NCBI RefSeq assembly: GCF_017303315.1
Contig: NZ_JAFKOI010000010.1
Location: forward strand, 55,531-119,530
Reading direction: 5' to 3'
Length of the DNA: 64,000 nucleotides
DNA from: Bacillus sp. NTK071
GTDB lineage: Bacteria; Bacillota; Bacilli; Bacillales; Guptibacillaceae
Each line of letters opens with the position of its first letter. The first letter of the stretch is position 1. Below, in pieces: positions 17,377 through 26,132 of the stretch. A program made the position numbers and the translations under genes. A model generated the notes under the pieces. That model was not told the origin of the DNA, did not search any database, and was given only the letters and a program-made list of their open reading frames with translations.

Positions 17377-17604
17377 ATGGAAGCACAAAAAACTTTAGAC
17401 GCAAAAGGGCTAGCTTGCCCGATGCCAATCGTTAAAACGAAGAAAGCAATGAAGGATCTGGAGTCTGGTCAGGTTCTTGAAATTCAGGCAACAGATAAAG
17501 GTGCACAAAGTGACCTTACAGCATGGGCTAAATCGGGCGGTCATGAACTAATGAACACAGAAGAAACCGACGGAGTCTTCTATTTCTGGATTAAAAAAGC
17601 CTAA
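17377..17604 (+). CDS. yrkI: TusA-family sulfur carrier (YrkI type)
   Basis: A 75-residue TusA protein. LDAKGLACPMPIVKTKKAM contains the carrier Cys14 of the CPxP motif. TusA proteins accept and pass persulfide sulfur. It follows the MBL fusion by 17 bases, with AAGGAGG before ATG. Nearly the same as the product of 44235 and as the TusA half of the gene at 15635. Confidence 0.94.
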   Translation: MEAQKTLDAKGLACPMPIVKTKKAMKDLESGQVLEIQATDKGAQSDLTAWAKSGGHELMNTEETDGVFYFWIKKA

Positions 17605-17613
17605 CAGCAAGAT

Positions 17614-17648
17614 AAGGAGGTACTAAGTCAGTACCTCTTTTTTCTTTT
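17614..17648 (+). terminator. Terminator after the TusA gene
   Basis: GAGGTACT/AGTACCTC stem with a 5-base loop and a T-rich tail. It separates TauE from the upstream operon. Confidence 0.85.
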
Positions 17649-17699
17649 CTAAAGACTCTTTTTTAAAGGTTGTTGCACTTAAAAGTATGTATGTATAAG

Positions 17700-17848
17700 G
17701 TTCTTTTCTAAAAGATTGTTGCTTTTGTTGTATAACCTCACTTAGCTGATTTTCGCTACAGGGTGCTCGACTCCTGCGGGACTGTGCACCCTGTAGCGAA
17801 AATCAGCCACTACTTTTATAGCAACAAAGTGTACAAAAAGCATCTTAT
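17700..17848 (+). repeat. Interspersed repeat copy C, with a different perfectly paired stem
   Basis: Family flanks are present (AAAAGATTGTTG, CACTTAGCT on the left; CTTTTATAGCAACAA on the right), and the core TCGACTCCTGCGGGACT is kept. The stem is unlike other copies: a 22-base arm at 17745-17766 pairs perfectly with 17786-17807. The long GC-rich interior is missing. Confidence 0.85.
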
Positions 17849-17869
17849 TCGAAGAAAGGAGGGAACAAG

Positions 17870-18652
17870 ATGGATTTTAGTTTTATTATTACGATATTTG
17901 CAATTGGATTTATTGGTTCTTTTATTTCAGGGATGGTTGGTATTGGTGGCTCAATTATTAAATATCCAATGCTTCTTTATATCCCACCGGCTCTTGGCTT
18001 TGCAGCATTTAGTGCCCATGAGGTATCAGGAATTAGTGCGGTGCAGGTGTTTTTTGCTACGATTGGTGGTGTTTGGGCCTATCGCAAAGGCGGCTACTTA
18101 AATAAGCAGTTGATTCTTTATATGGGTGTTAGTATCCTGATCGGTAGCTTTATTGGTGGGTACGGCTCAACCATTATGTCTGAACAGGGAATCAATGTGG
18201 TTTATGGTGCACTGGCGGCGATTGCTGCAGTGATGATGTTTATTCCGAAAAAGGGTATTGATGATATTCCACTTGATCAGGTGAAGTTCAATAAACTGCT
18301 TTCAGCTAGTCTTGCCTTTATTGTAGGAATTGGAGCAGGTATAGTTGGGGCGGCAGGTGCGTTTCTACTTGTGCCGATTATGCTTGTTGTGTTGAAAATA
18401 CCTACTCGGATGACGATCGCATCGTCACTAGCAATTACATTTATTTCTTCAATCGGTTCAACGGTTGGTAAGCTAGCCACAGGACAGGTATTACTACTTC
18501 CGGCTGCAGTCATGATTGTTGCAAGCTTAATTGCTTCACCACTTGGTGCAAATGCAGGAAAGAAAATAAATACAAAGATATTACAATGGGTTCTTGCAGC
18601 TCTTATTCTTGGAACATCGATTAAAATATGGTTTGATTTACTAGTTAAGTAA
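17870..18652 (+). CDS. yrkJ: TauE/SafE-family sulfite/organosulfonate exporter (YrkJ type)
   Basis: A 260-residue membrane protein with about eight helices and the internal repeat of the TauE family: [20 protein letters not shown] near the start and [19 protein letters not shown] in the second half. Such proteins are thought to export sulfite, thiosulfate or related anions. It is cut off from the upstream operon by a terminator and a repeat, but its paralogue at 44515 also ends the second cluster. GAAAGGAGGG precedes the ATG. Confidence 0.92.
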   Translation: MDFSFIITIFAIGFIGSFISGMVGIGGSIIKYPMLLYIPPALGFAAFSAHEVSGISAVQVFFATIGGVWAYRKGGYLNKQLILYMGVSILIGSFIGGYGSTIMSEQGINVVYGALAAIAAVMMFIPKKGIDDIPLDQVKFNKLLSASLAFIVGIGAGIVGAAGAFLLVPIMLVVLKIPTRMTIASSLAITFISSIGSTVGKLATGQVLLLPAAVMIVASLIASPLGANAGKKINTKILQWVLAALILGTSIKIWFDLLVK

Positions 18653-18655
18653 TAG

Positions 18656-18699
18656 AAAAGCTGTCTCTCTGGTCTATATGGCAGAGAGACAGCTTTTTG
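18656..18699 (+). terminator. Strong terminator between TauE and CorC-like genes
   Basis: A 15-bp stem (AAAAGCTGTCTCTCT and complement) followed by T5; the symmetric A tract suggests use on both strands. Confidence 0.9.
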
Positions 18700-18724
18700 T
18701 TTGTTCATAATAAGTCAAAGTTCG

Positions 18725-20011
18725 TCATTCAGAATGTTTGATTTCAAGCTCCTTAATTTGGTGTCCATCAATTTCCCGAACCGTGAATTCATAGTCATTA
18801 ACTGTAAACGAAGTTCCTTGTTTAGGTTCAATATCATGTGTTAAAACCCAGCCACCAATTGTATCGACGTCAGTATGATCAAGAGAAGTTCCAAGAAGTT
18901 CGTTAATTTCAGTAATTAGCGCTTTACCATCAACGATTGTTTTTCCGTTTCCGTCTTCACGTATTGGAAGTTTTTCATCAAAATCAAACTCATCCTGAAT
19001 TTCGCCTACTATTTCCTCAAGAATATCTTCTACCGTAACAAGTCCTGCCGTTCCACCATATTCATCAACAACAATTGCAATATGGTTGTGGCTTTTTTGC
19101 ATCTTTTTAAGAAGCGTTTTAATGGGAGAAGTTTCAATAACGTGATTGATTGGGTGGATATATTCTTTAAGAACGAGTTCTTCACCCCATTTATATTGCG
19201 TTAGTATTTCTTTAATATTGACCACGCCAATAATCTTATCTTTGTCTCCATCTGCTACAGGGTAACGAGTATACTTACCATTTTTCATGATTTGTAAGTT
19301 TTCTTCGGTTGTATTGTCTACAAATAAACATGTCATTTCAGTACGGGGAATCATGATTTCCCTAGCCATACGCTCATCGAACTCGAAGATGTTATTAACG
19401 AATTCCATCTCTGATTTATTAATTTCGCCACTCTTATAACTTTCAGATAATATGAGACGAAGCTCTTCCTCAGAGTGAGCCTGTTCATGTTCATTTGCAG
19501 ATTTCAATCCAAACAGTTTAACAACGCCTCTCGCTGAGCCGTTCAGTGCCCATATGAATGGATACATAATACGATAGAACAAAATAAGTGGTCCGGCTAG
19601 TAATAAGCTAATTTTCTCTGCTTTTTGTATGGCAAATGTCTTAGGAGCAAGCTCTCCAAGTACAACATGCAGAAACGTGATAATACTGAAAGATAAAGCA
19701 ATCGTTAGTGGTGAAACAATAGCTTCTGGGACATGAATAAGTTCAAACAGTGGATGCAGAAGCTGTTCGACTGTTGATTCTCCAAGCCAACCAAGAGCAA
19801 GAGCTGTAATGGTAATACCTAACTGACAGGCAGAAAGATACCCATCAAGGTTTCCAAGTACTTTTTGAACAGCTTTGGCTTTTTTATTTCCTTCACGTGC
19901 AAGTGAGTCGATTCTTGTTCTTCGAATTTTTACGATTGCAAATTCAGAAGCTACAAAGAACGCAGTTAATACAATTAGTAGAAGAACAGCAATTATTTTA
20001 ATAATCTCCAA
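18725..20011 (-). CDS. CorC/HlyC-type CNNM membrane protein with CBS domains
   Basis: A 428-residue protein of the hemolysin C/CorC (CNNM) family: DUF21 transmembrane domain with AFFVASEFAIVKIRRTRIDS (about 1-190), paired CBS domains (about 205-325, with MIPRTEMTCLFVD and DEYGGTAGLVTVEDILEEIVGE) and a C-terminal CorC_HlyC domain. Members are linked to magnesium or other divalent-ion efflux. The family normally starts at this TTG; a GTG at 20041 overlaps the AGGAGG itself. The 5' leader has a hairpin that could position the ribosome site (see 20009-20046). Confidence 0.9.
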   Translation of the reverse strand: MEIIKIIAVLLLIVLTAFFVASEFAIVKIRRTRIDSLAREGNKKAKAVQKVLGNLDGYLSACQLGITITALALGWLGESTVEQLLHPLFELIHVPEAIVSPLTIALSFSIITFLHVVLGELAPKTFAIQKAEKISLLLAGPLILFYRIMYPFIWALNGSARGVVKLFGLKSANEHEQAHSEEELRLILSESYKSGEINKSEMEFVNNIFEFDERMAREIMIPRTEMTCLFVDNTTEENLQIMKNGKYTRYPVADGDKDKIIGVVNIKEILTQYKWGEELVLKEYIHPINHVIETSPIKTLLKKMQKSHNHIAIVVDEYGGTAGLVTVEDILEEIVGEIQDEFDFDEKLPIREDGNGKTIVDGKALITEINELLGTSLDHTDVDTIGGWVLTHDIEPKQGTSFTVNDYEFTVREIDGHQIKELEIKHSE

Positions 20012-20046
20012 TAGTGCCCTTACAGAATCGTAAGGGTTCACCTCCT
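20009..20046 (-). promoter_or_regulatory. Hairpin between Shine-Dalgarno and TTG start
   Basis: On the minus strand AGGAGG (20046-20041) is followed by TGAA, a 7-bp perfect hairpin CCCTTAC/GTAAGGG with 6-base loop (20036-20017), CACTA and TTG. Linear distance is 29 bases; with the hairpin folded it is 9. Confidence 0.5.
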
Positions 20047-20271
20047 ATGTAGTAATATGTTTAGCATCATTATAACGATGTTTTCCTCATAAGGGATAAT
20101 GTGAAACGGATTTTCTCATAATACGCTGTGCTTGGTTAATATTTTCTTAAGTAGTATTAATGGAAAACGATTAGATCTGGTGCTATGATGAGCTTTGTGT
20201 TTAACAACAATTCATTTAAAGACTCCTTGCGGGAGCTTCACATAATAGTTTTTTCAGAAAGGGGACTAATT

Positions 20272-20970
20272 ATGAGAAACAACGTATCTCCCCTTAAATG
20301 GATAGGGTTAGTCTTACTAATTATTATCACAATTATTTTGTTAATAAATCCACAATGGTTCACTGCGATACGTTCGTTTATATCACTGGACTCCTTGTCG
20401 CTGCTTGCAGATTATTTTCGATCGCTTGGGATCTGGGCGCCTTTTATTAGTATCGGCTTAATGATCGCACAAGGTATCATTGCGCCACTTCCTTCATTTG
20501 TCATTACAGCAGCCAATGGACTTGCTTTTGGGATACCGCTTGGAATTATTATCTCATGGACAGGTGGAATGGCTGCTGCACTTGTCATGTTCCTTCTTGC
20601 TAGAATACTGGGGGCTTCGTTTGTTGAAAAAGTAACGAAGAAAAGCGATCTTCTTGCGAAAGCAAATCGCTATAGCGGTGATAATGGATTCTTCTTAATT
20701 CTAGTCGCAAGGTTAGTTCCAATCGTTTCTTTCGATATTATTTCCTTAATTGCTGGTTTGAGTAACATTAAGTTTCGTTCATTTGTAATTGCAACTGCGA
20801 TAGGGCAACTCCCAGGGACAATTTTATATACGATAGTTGGTCATGACATTGCGAACCTTGATCAATACCAGGATCGATTCATTTGGACAAGTATTGTTCT
20901 CGTTGCATTTCTGATCATTGGAAAATGGAGAAGTGTTCGTAACGCCAAAAAGCCAAAAGATAGTAAATAG
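20272..20970 (+). CDS. TVP38/TMEM64 (VTT/DedA-like) membrane protein
   Basis: A 232-residue membrane protein with about six helices. It has the VTT-domain pattern including APLPSFVITAANGLAFG, TGGMAAALVMFLLAR and the later ARLVPIVSFDIISLIAG. The family includes lipid scramblase-like proteins; function here is not defined. Start ATG at 20272 follows GAAAGGGG; the longer reading from 20185 lacks a ribosome site. Confidence 0.87.
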   Translation: MRNNVSPLKWIGLVLLIIITIILLINPQWFTAIRSFISLDSLSLLADYFRSLGIWAPFISIGLMIAQGIIAPLPSFVITAANGLAFGIPLGIIISWTGGMAAALVMFLLARILGASFVEKVTKKSDLLAKANRYSGDNGFFLILVARLVPIVSFDIISLIAGLSNIKFRSFVIATAIGQLPGTILYTIVGHDIANLDQYQDRFIWTSIVLVAFLIIGKWRSVRNAKKPKDSK

Positions 20971-21052
20971 AAGTGCATTTCACTTTCTTAATTTATTCCT
21001 TGAGATTATGATAAACGTGAGCTAGAAATTAAAATGACAGGAGAGATTGGCA

Positions 21053-21355
21053 TTGGCTAAAATCATCGTGATTTATCAAGAACCAAAGGAAGTAGCTGAG
21101 TTCAAACAATACTACGAGAACAATCATATGGCGCTTGTAAAAGATGTACCAAACGTAACGAATGCTGAAGTAAATTATGTTTCTGCTGCAATGAACACGG
21201 ACAAACCGTACTACTTAACAGCTACGATTGAGTTTGGTTCGAAAGAGCAATTAGAAGATGCGATGCAGTCCCCAGCATGGGCAAAAGTATCTGAAGATGG
21301 TCAGAACATGATGAAGTTTCTGCATGAGCCACCACTTCTGCTTATTACAGAATAA
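21053..21355 (+). CDS. EthD-family small protein
   Basis: A 100-residue EthD-type ferredoxin-like protein: KIIVIYQEPKEVAEFKQYY, the histidine in NNHMALVKDVPN and the C-terminal KFLHEPPLLL match the family. Members are accessory to ether or quinone metabolism, but most are uncharacterised. TTG at 21053 has better spacing from AGGAGAG than the TTG two codons earlier. Monocistronic with a terminator. Confidence 0.8.
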   Translation: MAKIIVIYQEPKEVAEFKQYYENNHMALVKDVPNVTNAEVNYVSAAMNTDKPYYLTATIEFGSKEQLEDAMQSPAWAKVSEDGQNMMKFLHEPPLLLITE

Positions 21356-21364
21356 GAATGATAG

Positions 21365-21400
21365 GAGCACTCGGTTTTTCCATTCGAGTGCTCTTTTGTT
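21365..21400 (+). terminator. Terminator after the EthD-family gene
   Basis: GAGCACTCG/CGAGTGCTC stem, 11-base loop, TTTTGTT tail. Confidence 0.88.
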
Positions 21401-21466
21401 TAATCTTCTCTTCAAAAGGTAATAGGATTGCAAGACTTTGTAAGTATTTAGAGAGGAGACTATTAC

Positions 21467-22084
21467 ATGAAAGCATTGTTTCTTAACTGTTCACTGAAAA
21501 CAAGCGATAATCCATCTAACACGGACGCTCTTTATCAAGAAGCGGAAGCTGTTTTTGATAAGGAAGGAATTCAAACGGAGAGCGTTAGATTAGCTGATTA
21601 TAAAATTGCCTATGGTATCTCTGAGGATGAAGGTAATGGTGACGAGTGGCCATCCATTTTTGAAAAAGTAAAAGCAGCGGATATTATTGTTCTCGGAACA
21701 CCCTTATGGCTTGGTGAAAAAAGTAGCATTGCAACACTAGCCATTGAGCGCCTATATGGGGCAAGTGGTTCAACGAATGAGTTGGGTCAATCCCTTTACT
21801 ATAATAAGGTAGGCGGTGTTGTAATTACTGGTAATGAAGATGGTGCCAAGCACGCAGCTGCATCCGTATTATACGGTTTCTCACATATCGGAATTACCGT
21901 GCCACCGAATGTAGACGCATATTGGGTAGGGGAAGCAGGGCCAGGTGATTCCTATATTGATGCAAATGGTCAGGAAAATGATTTCGCTACAGGTCATGCT
22001 AAAACGATGGCGCATAATTTAGTTCATTTCGCACGAATTTTTAATGAAAACCCAATTCCTGCTAAAGGAAATACAATGGAATAA
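21467..22084 (+). CDS. Flavodoxin-fold NAD(P)H-dependent FMN oxidoreductase
   Basis: A 205-residue flavodoxin-like reductase. ALFLNCSLKTSDNPSNTDAL is the phosphate-binding loop for FMN, and IIVLGTPLWLGEKSSI and GGVVITGNEDGAKHAA are the other flavin-contacting loops. Physiological substrate is unknown; family members reduce quinones, chromate or azo compounds. AGAGGAG precedes ATG. Single gene with its own terminator. Confidence 0.88.
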   Translation: MKALFLNCSLKTSDNPSNTDALYQEAEAVFDKEGIQTESVRLADYKIAYGISEDEGNGDEWPSIFEKVKAADIIVLGTPLWLGEKSSIATLAIERLYGASGSTNELGQSLYYNKVGGVVITGNEDGAKHAAASVLYGFSHIGITVPPNVDAYWVGEAGPGDSYIDANGQENDFATGHAKTMAHNLVHFARIFNENPIPAKGNTME

Positions 22085-22098
22085 TAACCATAAAGAAC

Positions 22099-22130
22099 CC
22101 TCTCTCCTGTTAAATGGAGAGAGGTTTTTT
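22099..22130 (+). terminator. Terminator after the flavodoxin-like gene
   Basis: CCTCTCTCC/GGAGAGAGG stem with 8-base loop and T6. Confidence 0.9.
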
Positions 22131-22222
22131 GTATAGGTATAGATTCGTAATGATACCTTCATATTCACCGTGGCGCCCAGTATTCCATAAGATAGTAGAT
22201 AAACAAAAATGGGGGGATTCCA

Positions 22223-22300
22223 GTGGATGAACTGATCTTGTTTCTTGTCCTTTTTATTCTTCTCATTATTATTTTGCTTGCAGTAGCGGGGATAATTTAA
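22223..22300 (+). CDS. Short hydrophobic peptide, YjcZ-like core
   Basis: A 25-residue reading VDELILFLVLFILLIIILLA with GTG start behind GGGGGG. The FLVLFILLIII run resembles the membrane segment of the two YjcZ peptides that follow. It lacks their glycine/tyrosine flanks. Probably a third, reduced member of the array. Confidence 0.5.
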   Translation: MDELILFLVLFILLIIILLAVAGII

Positions 22301-22411
22301 GATACCCAAAAAATGCTTAGCATATTTCTAACGGACTATGGACATCCGCCTACCCTTCTTTTTCATTGCGACATATAGTATTAGTAACCTTCCAGGAAAG
22401 GGGGTTTTCTA

Positions 22412-22588
22412 ATGAGTGGAAAAGAGCAAGTTCGTGGCGGAGGCTACGGTAAAGGATTTGCGTTAATTGTTGTATTGTTCATTCTCTTGATTATCGTTGG
22501 AGCAGCTGCAGTTGGCGGAGCAGGTTACGGATGCGGTCCATGTGGCGGAAAAGGTGGCTACGGCGGCTACGGCGGTTATGGCTACTAA
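22412..22588 (+). CDS. YjcZ-family sporulation peptide with Gly/Tyr-rich tail
   Basis: A 58-residue peptide. Its core GFALIVVLFILLIIVGA is the hallmark of the YjcZ/YhcN-like small sporulation peptide family; the C-terminus has CGPCGG and repeated GGYGGYGY. GAAAGGGGG precedes the ATG. Such peptides are made in sporulating cells and associate with the spore coat or membranes. Supports an endospore-forming host. Confidence 0.85.
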   Translation: MSGKEQVRGGGYGKGFALIVVLFILLIIVGAAAVGGAGYGCGPCGGKGGYGGYGGYGY

Positions 22589-22626
22589 ACCTTTCTTGTT
22601 GAATTAGCATGAAGGGAGGGATATCT

Positions 22627-22713
22627 ATGAGTTACGGTTATGGTCAAGGCTTTGCGCTAATCGTTGTTTTGTTTATTCTTTTGATTATCGTTGGCGCAGT
22701 ATGGGCTTACTAA
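22627..22713 (+). CDS. YjcZ-family sporulation peptide, minimal form
   Basis: A 28-residue peptide MSYGYGQGFALIVVLFILL and a short hydrophobic end, almost identical in its core to the preceding gene. GGGAGGG precedes the ATG. It lies 38 bases after its neighbour and is followed by a terminator, so the two are likely cotranscribed. Confidence 0.85.
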   Translation: MSYGYGQGFALIVVLFILLIIVGAVWAY

Positions 22714-22720
22714 TATAAGC

Positions 22721-22748
22721 AAAAGCACCCAATTAGGGTGCTTTTTTC
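22721..22748 (+). terminator. Terminator after the YjcZ array
   Basis: AAAGCACCC/GGGTGCTTT with AATTA loop and T6. Confidence 0.9.
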
Positions 22749-22844
22749 CTTGATATGAGGTTGGTTATAGCGGTGTATTTATTATTGATGGGCGTTTTTG
22801 TGCATATTGCGTTGTTAAATATAGTTATTCACAATCCCTCTTAT

Positions 22845-22950
22845 GAAGAGGGATTTCCGCTTCAAAACGCTTTCCTTGGTGCGGGCGATGAGCCTCCTCG
22901 ACTCCAATTAGCTAAGTATGATTTTTAAAACAACAATGCTTTCAAAAAAA
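22845..22950 (-). repeat. Interspersed repeat copy D, partial
   Basis: On the minus strand: CTTAGCTAATTGGAG followed directly by TCGAGGAGGCTCATCGCCCG and AAGCGGAAAT. The interior between the arms is deleted compared with copies A and B. Reverse orientation. An ATTGTTGTTTT end is present. Confidence 0.8.
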
Positions 22951-22954
22951 CACC

Positions 22955-23818
22955 TTATTGAAAAACAATTGTTTTAGTACCGTGCACGATGACTCGTTTC
23001 TCAAGATGCCATTTAACAGCCCGGTATAAGACAATTCTTTCTATGTCTTTTCCATGTCTTTTAAGGTCCGTTACATTGTAGCGATGGGTAATGCGAGTAA
23101 TATCCTGTTCAATAATTGGTCCTTCGTCTAGTTGCTCATTCACATAATGTGCGGTTGCACCTATTAATTTCACACCTCGGTCAAACGCTTGTTTATAAGG
23201 ATTTCCTCCAATGAATGCAGGGAGGAAGGAATGATGAATGTTAATGATTTCATTAGGATATTGTTTGATTAATTCTTCAGGGATAATTTGCATGTAACGT
23301 GCCAGAATGACAGTATCTACTTTATGTTCTTCAAGCAATGACAAATGTGCTACTGTTGCTTCTGCTTTCGTTTCTTTTGTTACAGGAACATGATAGAAGG
23401 GAATACCTGCTTCCTCAGTTAATTCTCTGAAATGATTGTGATTACTAATAACCATGGCGATTTCTGCATGAAGCTCACCTAATTGCCATCTCCAAATTAA
23501 TTCTTGTAAACAATGATCTTCTTTTGTAGCAAAAATAGCGATGAGAGGCTTTTTTGATGTAGCTGTGATGGACCACTGCATTGAGAATGGTGAAGCTGTT
23601 TCTTCAAAAGCAGCTTCAAGTTCAGGTAGCTTCTCAAGTAAATCAGGGTGACTAAATTCAATCCTCATGAAGAAATGACCTTGAACAGGATCTGTAGAGT
23701 GCTGATCTGAGTGTACGATGTTTGCGCCATTTGAGAAGAGGAATGTTGATACTGCAGCTACAATCCCTTCTGTGTCAGGGCATGATACTAATAAAATACC
23801 TTTTTCTGTTTGGTTCAT
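22955..23818 (-). CDS. purU: Formyltetrahydrofolate deformylase
   Basis: A 287-residue PurU that hydrolyses 10-formyl-THF to THF and formate, balancing one-carbon pools. The N-terminal ACT domain (about 6-85) begins GILLVSCPDTEGIVAAVS; the formyltransferase domain contains INIHHSFLPAFIGGNPY with the catalytic His and later LDEGPIIEQD with the Asp. ATG at 23818 is chosen over the adjacent GTG for spacing to AGGAGG. Single gene on this strand. No folate riboswitch is evident upstream. Confidence 0.94.
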   Translation of the reverse strand: MNQTEKGILLVSCPDTEGIVAAVSTFLFSNGANIVHSDQHSTDPVQGHFFMRIEFSHPDLLEKLPELEAAFEETASPFSMQWSITATSKKPLIAIFATKEDHCLQELIWRWQLGELHAEIAMVISNHNHFRELTEEAGIPFYHVPVTKETKAEATVAHLSLLEEHKVDTVILARYMQIIPEELIKQYPNEIINIHHSFLPAFIGGNPYKQAFDRGVKLIGATAHYVNEQLDEGPIIEQDITRITHRYNVTDLKRHGKDIERIVLYRAVKWHLEKRVIVHGTKTIVFQ

Positions 23819-23897
23819 CACTAGCCTCCTATAGGTGTTAAATAGTTAAAATCATACATTATTTCGATGTGAAGCGCAAAAGGGTTTTCGGTTATAG

Positions 23898-23945
23898 CTG
23901 GGGGAGGATTTTTGACTCACTCGAAGGAGCCAAAAATCGAGCGGA
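23898..23945. repeat. Imperfect inverted repeat in the purU-deoR gap
   Basis: GATTTTTGACTC and GAGCCAAAAATC pair at 11 of 12 positions around a short ACTCGAAG loop, with GTTAT/ATAAC outside. It might be a worn member of the interspersed repeat family or an operator; I cannot say. Confidence 0.4.
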
Positions 23946-24088
23946 TAACAGAATTAACCTTCTTTACGTAAAATGATAAAAAAGCAATAAAACTTACAAT
24001 TACTTAATAATAATTAATAAAACTTATTTATATTGATTCTATACTTATGTTGACTTATAATGTAAGGGAATGGAAACGAGGGGTTGGC

Positions 24089-24853
24089 ATGTATCAAGAG
24101 GAAAGAATGTTAGCTATATTAGACTATCTCAAGAAGCATGAGCGTATTTCTGTTGAGCAGATTTGCGACCTATTTCTCGTTTCAAGAGATACGGCTAGAA
24201 GAGATTTGGTGAAGCTTGAAGAAGAGGGTGCAGTAACAAGAACGAGGGGTGGAGCGGTACTTCCACAGCTTCGGCATGAAATTAAGTCTTATCAGGATCG
24301 ACTAAATGTCGTTTCTGAAGAGAAGCAGCGAATTGGAAAGAAAGCAGCCACTTTTGTTACGGAAGGGGATGTAGTCATTCTTGATGCTTCTACTACTGTT
24401 CAGGCATGTGCTGAGTTTCTAATCTCCAAGCAAGCGACTGTGATTACGAACTCAATTCATCAAGCCGATATTCTATCCAATGGAGAGTTGCTTAATATTC
24501 ATCTTCTTGGAGGGAAGCTTGAGAAAGACCACCGCTTTCTTTATGGATCAGCAGTTGTAGAAAAAGTGTCTTCCTATAATGCTGATATTGCTTTTATAGG
24601 CGTTATCGGGATATCTGAGCATGGTTTAACGATTGCTCATGAAGAAGATGGAATGGTTAAAAGGAAGATGATTGAGCAATCGAATTATGTCATAGCTCTC
24701 GCAGATTCATCAAAGTTTGGGCGCTCAGAATTTTTCCGTTTTGCAAGGCTTGAAGATGTGGATCTCATTATTACTGATAAAATACCTGATCAGCATGTCC
24801 AGCAAATGCTCGATGCTCATCAGGTCGAACTTGTCATTGCAGAGAAGTCATGA
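24089..24853 (+). CDS. DeoR/GlpR-family transcriptional regulator
   Basis: A 254-residue sugar-responsive repressor. The N-terminal winged HTH is ERISVEQICDLFLVSRDTARR followed by DLVKLEEEGAVTRTRGGAV, and the C-terminal sugar-phosphate sensor domain has VILDASTTVQACAEFL and HLLGGKLEKDHRFLYGS. ATG at 24089 follows GAGGGG; 24047 lacks a site. No sugar operon is adjacent, so its regulon is unknown; the divergent purU gene is a possible neighbour target. Confidence 0.9.
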   Translation: MYQEERMLAILDYLKKHERISVEQICDLFLVSRDTARRDLVKLEEEGAVTRTRGGAVLPQLRHEIKSYQDRLNVVSEEKQRIGKKAATFVTEGDVVILDASTTVQACAEFLISKQATVITNSIHQADILSNGELLNIHLLGGKLEKDHRFLYGSAVVEKVSSYNADIAFIGVIGISEHGLTIAHEEDGMVKRKMIEQSNYVIALADSSKFGRSEFFRFARLEDVDLIITDKIPDQHVQQMLDAHQVELVIAEKS

Positions 24854-24889
24854 ATCGCCAGTAACAGCTTTGGCTGCTGGAATAATAGA

Positions 24890-24931
24890 AACAGACCGGC
24901 GTAACCATAAGGGCGTGACGGTCTGTTTTTT
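24890..24931 (+). terminator. Terminator after the DeoR gene
   Basis: AACAGACCG/CGGTCTGTT arms around a 20-base interior, then T6. Confidence 0.85.
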
Positions 24932-25039
24932 GTATATACAAAAGGTGAAGTGATTAAAAGCAGATTGCTTGGTGAGATTAAGAAAAACTGTTAGCATTAA
25001 CTGTAATAATTCGTTTTACATTAAAGGGGGCGATTTGAT

Positions 25040-26068
25040 ATGAAATTAAGTGTACTTGATCAATCTCCTGTATCAAGAGGTAATACGCCAGTAGATGCAC
25101 TGAGAGAAACGACAAAGTTAGCTCAAGAAACAGAGAAACTTGGGTATCATCGTTTTTGGGTTTCTGAGCACCATAGTACGAAAAGTCTTGCAGGCTCCAG
25201 TCCAGAGGTGTTGATTTCACATTTGGCTGCGAATACAAATACGATGAGAATCGGGTCAGGTGGCGTGCTTTTGCCACATTATAGTCCGTATAAGGTAGCA
25301 GAAAATTTTCGAATGCTTGAAACCTTAAATCCAAATCGAATTGATCTTGGCCTTGGACGAGCGCCAGGTGGAATGCCTAATGTTACGAAAGCTCTCGCCG
25401 GTGGTAATAGTATGGGTATTGATAATTATTTAGAACAAGTGAATGAATTGGCTTCTTATCTAAAAGGAGAGGATCCAAATCGACTGAATGTAAGAGCAAC
25501 ACCGCTTGGTCGTACAACTCCTGAAATGTGGTTGCTTGGCTCAAGTGCAGCAAGTGCAATGATGGCGGCCCAGCGAGGGCTAGCTTTTACATTTGCCCAT
25601 TTCATTAACGGAGACGGGGGATCAACAGTAGTCGATCGCTACTTGAGTCGCTTTGTGCCGTCTGAATTTAATGAAACACCTCAAACAAATGTGGCTATTT
25701 TTGTTGTTTGTGGAGAAACCGAAGAAGAGGCAGAATATCTCGCCTCAAGTCTTGACCTCGCTATTCTTTTAATTGAACAAGGAAAATCTGGCGAAGGGTT
25801 CCCATCACCAGATGAAGCACATCAATTCCCATATAGCGTGTTTGATAAAGAACGTATTCGGGAAAATAGAAGTAGAATGATCGTAGGCGACTCTGAGCAA
25901 GTAAAGAATCAAATTGAGGAACTTGCTTCAAAGTATCAAACTGAAGAAGTTATAATTAATACGATCACTCATGACTTTGAATCACGATTAAAGTCATATA
26001 AACTCATAGCGGAAGCGTTCGACTTAAAGGAAAACGCTAGTCTTGACAAAACCAACTGTAATAATTAA
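25040..26068 (+). CDS. LLM-class flavin-dependent oxidoreductase (luciferase-like)
   Basis: A 342-residue TIM-barrel flavin monooxygenase of the bacterial luciferase family, single-subunit type. KLSVLDQSPVSRGNTPVDAL at the start and RFWVSEHHSTKSLAGSSPEV are typical of the widespread YceB/YwcH-like group; RIDLGLGRAPGG is also conserved. It uses reduced flavin and oxygen; its substrate is not known. AAAGGGGGCG precedes the ATG. Confidence 0.9.
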   Translation: MKLSVLDQSPVSRGNTPVDALRETTKLAQETEKLGYHRFWVSEHHSTKSLAGSSPEVLISHLAANTNTMRIGSGGVLLPHYSPYKVAENFRMLETLNPNRIDLGLGRAPGGMPNVTKALAGGNSMGIDNYLEQVNELASYLKGEDPNRLNVRATPLGRTTPEMWLLGSSAASAMMAAQRGLAFTFAHFINGDGGSTVVDRYLSRFVPSEFNETPQTNVAIFVVCGETEEEAEYLASSLDLAILLIEQGKSGEGFPSPDEAHQFPYSVFDKERIRENRSRMIVGDSEQVKNQIEELASKYQTEEVIINTITHDFESRLKSYKLIAEAFDLKENASLDKTNCNN

Positions 26069-26132
26069 AATTACACTATATCTTGAATCAGTTGGAACAC
26101 AAACTAGTCTTCCAAATTAGGAGGGAGAAAAA

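Noticed and set aside
23819..24088. Folate or purine riboswitch upstream of purU
   Set aside because: Only an imperfect inverted repeat is visible; none of the conserved riboswitch core sequences could be recognised.
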